Below, in pieces: positions 50,004-56,057 of a DNA stretch of 56,057 bases. Source of the DNA: Dehalococcoidia bacterium (GTDB taxonomy: Bacteria; Chloroflexota; Dehalococcoidia; Lucifugimonadales; UBA1127); assembly GCA_029936935.1 (NCBI GenBank), contig JAPYRQ010000005.1, positions 1,456-57,512 of the forward strand, read 5' to 3'. Every line of letters begins with the position of its first letter. Positions within the stretch are counted from its first letter, which is position 1. The notes below the pieces were generated by a model. The model was not told where the DNA came from and did not search any database. It saw nothing but the letters and a program-made list of their open reading frames with translations. Both the position numbers and the translations under genes were made by a program.

Positions 50004-50735
50004 GTGGCAGACAACCAGAACGACCCTGCAGCTGCGAGAGACCTGTTATTGGAAACAGGGGAGGTCATCTCCTGTGACCTTGTTCCTCTGGGCTCCAACT
50101 ACACGTTCCTGGTCAACCTCCAGGGTGAGGACGGGGAGCAACTTAAAGCCATCTACAAGCCTCGCAAAGGCGAGGTTCCCCTCTGGGACTTTCCCGGCGG
50201 TACGCTCCACCTTCGTGAATATGCTTCATATCTGCTAACGGACGCCCTTGGGTGGTGCTTCATCCCCAAAACCATCCTGAGAGACGGCCCGCATGGCACC
50301 GGCTCTGTGCAGCTCTATGTGGAGCACAACCCTAATGAGCATTACTTCACGATGCGCGAAGAGCACCACGACGAGCTACGACGCGTCTGCCTCTTTGATC
50401 TGCTGACGAACAACGCCGACCGGAAGGCGGGGCACACACTGCTGGGCGAGGACGGGCAGGTCTGGGGAATCGACCACGGGCTGACGTTCCACCCCTTCCC
50501 CAAGCTGCGTACGGTGATCTGGGACTTTGCCGATGAGCCTGTGTCGGAGCGTCTGATCAACGACCTGCGTGGGCTGCAAACACGGATAAATAACGTGGAT
50601 GCGTCTGTGGCTCCTCTGCTGAATCTCCTTGACCCCAAAGAGGTTGAAGCGCTCAGTCTCCGACTTGCGGCCATCCTGGCCAACCCCGTGTTCCCTGACC
50701 TTTCCAACGCCCACATCCCCTGGCCGTACATGTAG
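50004..50735 (+). CDS. SCO1664-family kinase-like protein
   Basis: 243 residues. YKPRKGEVPLWDFPGGTLHL followed by REYASYLLTDALGW, and LFDLLTNNADRKAGH with WGIDHGLTFH, are SCO1664-family signatures. The fold is related to PI3/PI4-kinase and HipA-like kinases: Lys in YKPR, catalytic D/N in NNADRK, metal D in GIDHG. Actinobacterial members neighbour mycothiol genes, which are not present here. Probably leaderless (see promoter). Substrate unknown. Confidence 0.85.
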   Translation: MADNQNDPAAARDLLLETGEVISCDLVPLGSNYTFLVNLQGEDGEQLKAIYKPRKGEVPLWDFPGGTLHLREYASYLLTDALGWCFIPKTILRDGPHGTGSVQLYVEHNPNEHYFTMREEHHDELRRVCLFDLLTNNADRKAGHTLLGEDGQVWGIDHGLTFHPFPKLRTVIWDFADEPVSERLINDLRGLQTRINNVDASVAPLLNLLDPKEVEALSLRLAAILANPVFPDLSNAHIPWPYM

Positions 50736-50828
50736 CGGTCTTAGACTGACTTGCTACGGGGGCCCAGATCGACAGTAGCACTCCTCCATCCCCCTCGTAA
50801 CCATTAGGGCCCAGGGTGAAACCGCGAC

Positions 50829-50837
50829 TGGTATACT
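50829..50837 (+). promoter_or_regulatory. Extended -10 (TGG-TATACT) of yajQ
   Basis: TATACT at 50832-50837 with TGG before it. A leader of about 35 nt carries GGGAGGA 7 nt ahead of the ATG, so this is a conventional leadered transcript using the same -10 sequence as mutL. Confidence 0.6.
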
Positions 50838-50878
50838 GTGCTCTACAAGCTTCTTTTATGTACTGGGAGGAATGAACA

Positions 50879-51364
50879 ATGCCATCGTTCGACGTGGTTT
50901 CAAAAGTCGATCTCTCTGAGCTAGATAACGCCATCAACGGCATCGGGCGCGAGGTCAAACAGCGCTACGATTTCAAGGGAACATCGTGTGAGATTGAGCG
51001 GTCTGGTGAGAAAGTAACCATCCTGGCAGACAACGAAGTGCTGCTTCGCCAGATGCAGGAATTGCTTGCGACGTATTGCGTGAAACGCGGCGTGACCCAT
51101 GATTCGCTTGAGTACAAGACTCCGGAGTCGGCTGCCAAGGGTGCACTTCGACAGGAAGTGACCGTGCGACAGGGTATCGAGCAGGCCATCAGTAAGAAGA
51201 TCATTCAGGCGGTCAAAGGGTCCAAGCTCAAGGTGCAGTTGGCTATCCAGGGTGATGAGCTTAGGGTGACCGGCAAGAACCGGGACGACCTTCAGGCCGC
51301 GATTGAGCAGATGAAAGAGATGAAGTTGGGTCTTCCTCTTCAGTACGTGAATTTCAGGGACTAG
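50879..51364 (+). CDS. yajQ: YajQ-family nucleotide-binding protein
   Basis: 161 residues, full length. MPSFDVVSKVDLSELDNAIN, KQRYDFKGTSCEIE, QEVTVRQGIEQAISKKIIQA and VQLAIQGDELRVTGKNRDDL are family blocks. Two ferredoxin-like domains. Homologs bind c-di-GMP in Xanthomonas and tRNA/GTP elsewhere. Strong RBS. Its stop overlaps the converging membrane-protein stop by 4 bp. Confidence 0.95.
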   Translation: MPSFDVVSKVDLSELDNAINGIGREVKQRYDFKGTSCEIERSGEKVTILADNEVLLRQMQELLATYCVKRGVTHDSLEYKTPESAAKGALRQEVTVRQGIEQAISKKIIQAVKGSKLKVQLAIQGDELRVTGKNRDDLQAAIEQMKEMKLGLPLQYVNFRD

Positions 51365-51645
51365 CGCCCCCGGCGGTTCACCCGACGGATTGGATCCCGC
51401 CCCTTCGGTTGTTCGGTATCAGGCTCCTCATCGCCTTCCACTGCGCGAACGGCCCTGCTGCTCAGCTTTCGTGCTATGAACGACAACGGCACAGCCAACA
51501 CGGTTGTGAGGATTAATGCTAGAGCTCCTTCTACCAATGCCTTCCCCGCGAAACCACCTTTGAACAGCACGAAGAACGTCACCATGAACCCTAAAAACAT
51601 GACGAACCAGAACAACGTTCCTACGAGCATGGCGATGCCGGTCAT
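51361..51645 (-). CDS. Small two-TM membrane protein
   Basis: 94 residues. TM helices at about 5-27 (LVGTLFWFVMFLGFMVTFFV) and 36-57 (LVEGALALILTTVLAVPLSF), then a charged tail (EGDEEPDTEQPKGRDPIRRV). GGAGG precedes ATG. Starts 28 nt after the inositol-monophosphatase stop, same operon. No family recognised. Confidence 0.7.
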   Translation of the reverse strand: MTGIAMLVGTLFWFVMFLGFMVTFFVLFKGGFAGKALVEGALALILTTVLAVPLSFIARKLSSRAVRAVEGDEEPDTEQPKGRDPIRRVNRRGR

Positions 51646-51673
51646 TGGGCCTCCGTGTATGGGAAGTAAGTGT

Positions 51674-52609
51674 TTAGGTTCTGCGGGTTCTTGGTTTGGA
51701 TCGCGTCAATGCCCTCTTGGTGCTGCGTATCAGCCGTGTGGTGAGGGCCAGAGGAAGCAGGCCGCTGCTGACAAACCCCACCATTTCAGGGTTTCCGGAT
51801 AGTACCGGGTTCTGCCACTTTCGCAACGTCTCATGGGTGATAGGCCCCTCGTTTGCAGGGTCTTTGAAGGTTGTCAGTGGGTACCAGCCATTTCCGTTGT
51901 GGCTGTAGGACGTGCCGCCCGCCTCTTGCACAAGAATTATCCCGGCCGCCACGTCCCAGCAATACGGATTTCCGTGCAGCGTGTACTGATAGGTACCGTC
52001 TGCAACCATGGCCAGCTCGGAGGCGGTGCTGCCTACGGACCGTTGCTGGCCACCGTTGGCTAACAACTCTTTGCTGGGCCTGAACCTGCCCGGAAGGAAG
52101 CCACCGCGTACTACTACACGTCCCGTTATAGGTTTGTCACCGGGTGCTACCTGCAGTCGAGTCTCGCCTTCCCAAGCGCCGCCGCCTTTGCGGGCATGGA
52201 TGATGCGACCCTCTTTCGTTTCCGGCCAGGGCATGAAGATGGCACCCACCACGGGAACCCCGTCTTCAACAAGGGCAATGGAGCAGCAGAAGGACGGTAG
52301 CCCGTTTGAGAAGTTCGTCGTCCCATCCAACGGGTCTATGACCCACATGAGCCCTGACGATCCCGATTCTCTGCCGCCACCCTCTTCACCCACGAAACCG
52401 TGGTCGGGGAACCTCCTGGCGGTCTCCTCTGAGAGAAAAGCCTCGGAAGCTTTGTCGGCCTCTGTTACCGGGTCCTTCCATCCCTCTTTGTCCTTGTACT
52501 CCACAGCCATGGACCGCTGGAACCGATCCATCAAGATTCGGCCAGCTTTTCCGGCAAGCTCTACAGCCTGCTGTTCTATGTCCTGGAGTTCCTCGGGGGA
52601 GAGGGCCAT
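51674..52609 (-). CDS. Inositol-monophosphatase-family phosphatase
   Basis: 311 residues from MALSPEELQDIEQQ, with GAGG upstream; the open frame before it has no family content. Metal motifs: GEEGG, WVIDPLDGTTNFSNGLP (DPxDGT) and YCWDVAAGIILVQEAGG (WDxAAG). Mg-dependent, Li-sensitive type; substrates may be inositol-1-phosphate, fructose-1,6-bisphosphate, PAP or a histidinol-phosphate. A basic C-terminal tail (STKRALTRSKPRTRRT) of about 30 residues is unusual. Confidence 0.88.
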   Translation of the reverse strand: MALSPEELQDIEQQAVELAGKAGRILMDRFQRSMAVEYKDKEGWKDPVTEADKASEAFLSEETARRFPDHGFVGEEGGGRESGSSGLMWVIDPLDGTTNFSNGLPSFCCSIALVEDGVPVVGAIFMPWPETKEGRIIHARKGGGAWEGETRLQVAPGDKPITGRVVVRGGFLPGRFRPSKELLANGGQQRSVGSTASELAMVADGTYQYTLHGNPYCWDVAAGIILVQEAGGTSYSHNGNGWYPLTTFKDPANEGPITHETLRKWQNPVLSGNPEMVGFVSSGLLPLALTTRLIRSTKRALTRSKPRTRRT

Positions 52610-52837
52610 GTGCCAACCTCGTACAAGATATCTGCATGGTACCACCTCAAGGCTCACCCTTGACCCGGAATACCTGACGGTTATTGAAACGAGCTTAAAC
52701 CCGACACTGTAAATGACCAACCCTGCCTGATAAAAGTTCTCATCCCGAGATTAGTCGTGGACCATTGGCACCCGTAAAAGCCCGTAGGTGCAGGATCGAT
52801 CCTACCGCAGGCACATGGGAGGAGGGTGATGTCCTGC

Positions 52838-52846
52838 TGGTATACT
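52838..52846 (+). promoter_or_regulatory. Extended -10 (TGG-TATACT) immediately before mutL
   Basis: TATACT ends six bases (GGTGAC) before ATG 52853, implying a transcript that starts at the A of ATG. A purine-rich GGGAGGAGG at 52817-52825 lies upstream of this box and would serve only the alternative ATG at 52829. Confidence 0.55.
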
Positions 52847-52852
52847 GGTGAC

Positions 52853-54604
52853 ATGCCGATTCAAGTACTTTCCCACGAAGTTGCTGCCCGTATCGCGGCG
52901 GGTGAGGTCGTTGAGCGGCCAGCCTCCGCCGTGAAGGAGCTTGTGGAGAACGCAATCGACGCTGGGGCGACCTCCGTGCAGGTGGAAGTGGTGGCAGGCG
53001 GCCTTGAGGGCGTCCGCGTTGTGGACAACGGCCACGGCATCCCAGCCGCTGAGGTGACGAGTTTGTTCCAAAGGCACGCGACCAGCAAACTGACCTCTGC
53101 CGACGACCTTAACAGCATCCTGACCATGGGGTTCCGTGGCGAAGCGTTGTACTCGCTGGCTGCCGTGGCGGAAGTGTCGCTTCTCACTCGCACCGCCGAC
53201 CAGGAGGTTGCGACGTTTGTGGAGGCCAGCAACGCGCGAGCCCTTCGGCAAGAGCCACGGGGTGGGCCTGTGGGCACCACGGTGTCTGTTACCCAGCTCT
53301 TCGATCAGGTCCCAGCAAGGAAGAAATTCCTCAGGACAGCCAAGTCCGAGCTTTCGCGCATCCACACCGTCTTGACCCACTACGCGCTGGCCCATCCATC
53401 AATCCGCTTCAACCTCGACTCCGACGGTCGGAACGCCTTCTCCTCACCCGGAAACGGCGATATCCGTGAGGCTGTGGCCGCCGTCTACAACCGTGAGATC
53501 GCCCAAGCTTTGCTGGCTGTGGAGGGTACCAGCGATGACGGTATTAGCGTGACCGGGCTGGTCAGCGCACCGGACCTTCATCGCGCCAATCGCAGCTATA
53601 TCGGCCTCTACGTCAACCAACGCCCTATCCAGAGTCGGACGCTTACGTACGCCGTCACAGAGGCCTATCGTGGGATGATGGCCGGCGACCGCTTCCCGCT
53701 GGCGATCCTGATGGTCGATGTCCTCCCGGAGGATGTGGATGTGAACGTGCATCCAACAAAATCAGAAGTACGCTTCCGCGTTGAGGGCGATGTGTTCAGC
53801 GTCCTCCAACGTGCTGTTCGGGAGACCATTGTGGCGGGGTCGCCGGTGCCGGAGATAGGCGTTGCTGCATCGAACCGGGGTGCATCATCGACGCTAGCTG
53901 CGAATCGATTTCCGGAGCGTAGCCACGGAGTGTGGGGCGGCTTCTCGTCGGGTTCAACTGTCGATGCAACCGCGCAATTACAGATGGGAATGCCTGAACC
54001 TGCAGCGCAGAACGCGTTCCCCATGATGGACGCGCTGCCGACGTTGCGGGTGCTGGGCCAGAGCCAGGAGACCTACATCGTGGCCGAGGGGCCGAATGGA
54101 CTTTACCTCATCGATCAGCATGCTGCCCACGAATGCGTGGTGTACGAGCGTTTGAAAACTGCGGCGGCCACGCACAACCCAGAGGTGCAGGGGTTGTTGG
54201 AGCCGGTAACGGTTGAACTGACGTCGTTTCAAGCGGAGACGGTCCATGAACAAGGCGAGGTGCTGGCCCAATACGGCTGGGACCTAGAGCCTTTTGGCGA
54301 TAGGACGTACCTACTACGTGGCGTTCCTGCAGTGCTGGCCACTAAGGGGCCTGCGAAGTCGTTCATCGAATTGCTCGACGGTGTTGGCGAGGCTGTGGAG
54401 TTCTCCACCTGGGAGGATCGCATTGCTGCCACGGTTGCGTGCCATGGATCGGTGCGGGCTGGCCTGGTGCTCAGCCATGAGGAGATGGTGGAGATGGTTC
54501 GGCTGCTGGAAAAGGCGCAACAGCCACATACTTGCCCACACGGTCGACCGACGATGCTCCACCTCAGCGCGAACAACCTTGAACGCCATTTCAAGCGGAC
54601 TTAA
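52853..54604 (+). CDS. mutL: DNA mismatch repair protein MutL with endonuclease motif
   Basis: 583 residues. GHKL ATPase: IAAGEVVERPASAVKELVEN, VVDNGHGIP, RHATSKL and GFRGEALYSLAAV. C-terminal dimerisation domain carries LIDQHAAHECVVYE, the DQHA(x)2E(x)4E nicking-endonuclease motif, and TCPHGRPTMLHL, its metal-binding partner. Strand discrimination is thus likely by MutL nicking, not MutH. MPIQVL is the conserved start; ATG 52829 would add eight residues. mutS is not in the window. mutY converges from the right. Confidence 0.95.
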   Translation: MPIQVLSHEVAARIAAGEVVERPASAVKELVENAIDAGATSVQVEVVAGGLEGVRVVDNGHGIPAAEVTSLFQRHATSKLTSADDLNSILTMGFRGEALYSLAAVAEVSLLTRTADQEVATFVEASNARALRQEPRGGPVGTTVSVTQLFDQVPARKKFLRTAKSELSRIHTVLTHYALAHPSIRFNLDSDGRNAFSSPGNGDIREAVAAVYNREIAQALLAVEGTSDDGISVTGLVSAPDLHRANRSYIGLYVNQRPIQSRTLTYAVTEAYRGMMAGDRFPLAILMVDVLPEDVDVNVHPTKSEVRFRVEGDVFSVLQRAVRETIVAGSPVPEIGVAASNRGASSTLAANRFPERSHGVWGGFSSGSTVDATAQLQMGMPEPAAQNAFPMMDALPTLRVLGQSQETYIVAEGPNGLYLIDQHAAHECVVYERLKTAAATHNPEVQGLLEPVTVELTSFQAETVHEQGEVLAQYGWDLEPFGDRTYLLRGVPAVLATKGPAKSFIELLDGVGEAVEFSTWEDRIAATVACHGSVRAGLVLSHEEMVEMVRLLEKAQQPHTCPHGRPTMLHLSANNLERHFKRT

Positions 54605-54696
54605 CCGAGGTTAGGTCCTGGCCCCGTGTGATCTGGCGGTTACCCAACGGGGTTTCCGTTACTCCCATTAGTTACTCTCCCTTGAAGCACTTCCGA

Positions 54697-55626
54697 CTAT
54701 AAGGGAAGGGTAACGGTCACTATTGAGCCCTCACCCCGCATCGCGATAAGGCCATCGCGTTGCAGCCCTTGAAGCAGGTCCAGCAGCCACGGTTGGTCGC
54801 CAGAAATGTAGTCAGGCTTGACCACGGTCCCCAACGTCGGCAAATCACACGACTCGCCGACTGCGAGACCCCTGAGATGGTCAACCACCCTGCCGCGATA
54901 GTACCTGCTTGAGCCCTCGAATTTCTCTGGCTTCGTTTTGTATGGACCGCGCGATTCGGCAACTGCGCCATTTGTCGCAAGGAACGCCCCCGCGGCCTGG
55001 CAGTCGGAACGAACAGGGCACAGGAGACAGGTGGGACGTCGAGATGTACAGACTGTTGCTCCCAAATCCATTAGCGCCTGGTTCCAACTCCACGCTTCAC
55101 CGTCCGGGAGCGCCTGCGCGGCTACGTTGGCCAGCTCTTTCTCCGGCGCGCCCTCCGGGCCGTAGAACACCCTGCCGAGGACTCGACAGACGTTGGTATC
55201 GATGACAGCTACCTCTTGGCCCAACGCAAAACATGCCAACGCAGCTGCTGTGTACTCGCCGACACCGGGCAACCCTCGCAAAGCCTTCAGGTCGGATGGC
55301 AGCACACCCTCGTACAACTCTGTGACTTGCGCCGCCGCCCGTTGGAGGTTCATAGCCCGACGGTTGTAGCCCATGCCGGCCCATGCTCTGATGACATCGG
55401 CGGCAGGGGCGTCGGCCAGATTGTGGAAGGTGGGGAACTGCTTGAGAAAGGCTAAGTAAACGGGGATGACACGGTCTACCTGGGTCTGTTGAAGCATCAC
55501 CTCGGAGACCATGATGGCGTAGGGGTCACGCGTTGTTCGCCATGGGAGTGCGCGGCTTTCTTCTTTGAACCACGCCAGGAGAGCATCCTGTACTGTGGTT
55601 AACGTCTTTGTTGGTAAATCCGGCAC
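54697..55626 (-). CDS. mutY: A/G-specific adenine DNA glycosylase
   Basis: 309 residues. Catalytic Glu in MVSEVMLQQTQVDRV, helix-hairpin-helix LRGLPGVGEYTAAALACFAL, catalytic Asp in AVIDTNVCRVLGR, and the 4Fe-4S loop CTSRRPTCLLCPVRSDC (C-x6-C-x2-C-x5-C). The C-terminal region (about 80 residues) is shorter than the NUDIX-like 8-oxoG-reading domain of E. coli MutY and ends in a winged-helix-like segment (LLDLLQGLQRDGLIAMRGEG). GTG start after GGGGGAG. Removes A opposite 8-oxoG. Confidence 0.92.
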   Translation of the reverse strand: MPDLPTKTLTTVQDALLAWFKEESRALPWRTTRDPYAIMVSEVMLQQTQVDRVIPVYLAFLKQFPTFHNLADAPAADVIRAWAGMGYNRRAMNLQRAAAQVTELYEGVLPSDLKALRGLPGVGEYTAAALACFALGQEVAVIDTNVCRVLGRVFYGPEGAPEKELANVAAQALPDGEAWSWNQALMDLGATVCTSRRPTCLLCPVRSDCQAAGAFLATNGAVAESRGPYKTKPEKFEGSSRYYRGRVVDHLRGLAVGESCDLPTLGTVVKPDYISGDQPWLLDLLQGLQRDGLIAMRGEGSIVTVTLPL

Positions 55627-55672
55627 CTGCTCCCCCGTGGTGATGCTTTGGTCAGAGTCTAACGTAAAATAC

Positions 55673-55701
55673 TTGCGCTCGCCGTGAGTCCCCTGTATCG
55701 T
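55673..55701 (+). promoter_or_regulatory. Promoter of the tRNA-Lys gene
   Basis: TTGCGC (55673-55678), 17-bp spacer, TATCGT (55696-55701), then 10 nt to the tRNA 5' end. It probably drives both tRNAs. Confidence 0.5.
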
Positions 55702-55711
55702 TTCTATGTGC

Positions 55712-55787
55712 GGCCCGCTAGCTCAATTGGCAGAGCAAATGACTCTTAATCATTAGGTTCTCGGTTCAAGTCCGAGGCGGGTCACCA
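55712..55787 (+). tRNA. tRNA-Lys(CTT)
   Basis: 76 nt with encoded CCA. Acceptor GGCCCGC/GCGGGTC (one G-U), D arm GCTC..GAGC, anticodon arm AATGA-CTCTTAA-TCATT giving anticodon CTT, T arm CTCGG-TTCAAGT-CCGAG. Decodes AAG. All arms pair. Confidence 0.96.
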
Positions 55788-55831
55788 CTTCACCCCTACA
55801 TTTTGGAACCCTACACTTATGCCGTAACCCC

Positions 55832-55916
55832 GGGGATGTGTCGGAATTGGCAGACGAGCATGACTTAGGATCATGTGCTTAACAGCGTCCGGGTTCGAGT
55901 CCCGGCATCCCCACCA
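55832..55916 (+). tRNA. tRNA-Leu(TAG)
   Basis: 85 nt with encoded CCA. Acceptor GGGGATG/CATCCCC, class II with long variable arm (TGCTTAACAGCGT), anticodon arm CATGA-CTTAGGA-TCATG giving anticodon TAG, T arm CCGGG-TTCGAGT-CCCGG. Decodes CUA/CUN. 44 nt after tRNA-Lys. Confidence 0.95.
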
Positions 55917-56057
55917 TCATAGCTAGTTCGTAGCTGAGAGACCAGGGGACTTCAAGTAGAGGAAGTTACTAGGGTTCTGGCACTACCGTGAAAAGGAGTG
56001 CAGGGGAGCGGCTGCCCTGTTGCCTCGGAACGTAGCATTCGAAGATGACCCAGGGGT

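Noticed and set aside
55917-56057. Start of a structural RNA (RNase P, SRP or tmRNA) after tRNA-Leu
   Set aside because: I compared it with the conserved cores I know and found no convincing match; the sequence ends before anything can be decided.
1-56057. CRISPR arrays, complete insertion sequences or prophage
   Set aside because: No regularly spaced repeats, transposase, integrase or phage structural genes were seen on either strand.

Overview
The window reads as a chromosomal segment of an uncultured bacterium, most plausibly a Chloroflexota member of the SAR202/Dehalococcoidia type. This is an inference from gene content and protein style: lipoproteins with Thr/Pro/Ala-rich linkers, a Rieske oxygenase, an SCO1664-family protein, an archaeal-type GlmU-like enzyme, a MutL carrying its own endonuclease motif, and a Chloroflexota-like REP element. 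No rRNA is present. Genes lie in short operons on both strands. There are no complete IS elements, no integrase and no CRISPR array, but several decayed gene remnants.

Layout. 1-3.8 kb: broken solute-binding lipoprotein, nitroreductase, LicD-like protein, and an amidase with a GatC-like partner. 3.9-16.2 kb: a catabolic and central-carbon block with a Rieske oxygenase, CvpA, VOC protein, NHL protein, malate synthase, an oxalate-CoA-ligase-like enzyme, a ketopantoate-reductase-like enzyme, gamma-glutamyltransferase, a two-domain rhodanese and an NAD-malic enzyme. 16.5-22.9 kb: broken subtilase, TlpA lipoprotein, zinc-ribbon protein, DUF503, TatD, a second solute-binding lipoprotein, SufU. 23-28 kb: moeA, pheT, pheS. 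28-31 kb: a string of small, mostly unknown proteins. 31-37.9 kb: Fpg-family glycosylase, DUF4392 protein, rpoD-dnaG, rluD-lspA. 38.5-45.7 kb: YjbQ, SWIM and XRE small proteins, a membrane kinase-like protein, glmS and a GlmU-like enzyme, then a junction of two gene fragments. 45.8-55.6 kb: hydrolase, HExxH membrane protease, PAP2, MFS, SCO1664, YajQ, inositol monophosphatase, mutL, mutY. 55.7-55.9 kb: tRNA-Lys(CTT) and tRNA-Leu(TAG).

The most notable feature is the rhodanese at 13764. Its catalytic cysteine codon is TGA. The frame continues for 42 more codons of recognisable rhodanese sequence to TAG at 14604. A 36-nt hairpin begins at the base after the TGA and has a GG-starting apical loop 17 nt downstream, which is the geometry of a bacterial SECIS element. 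I call it a candidate selenocysteine sulfurtransferase.

Other points: several genes (mutL, SCO1664, a 48-aa membrane protein, moeA) have a -10 box ending exactly 6 nt before the start codon, implying leaderless mRNAs. A head-to-head junction at about 45004/45005 joins truncated tails of a membrane protein and an EF-G. An inverted-repeat structured element lies beside a decayed second Fpg zinc-finger tail.
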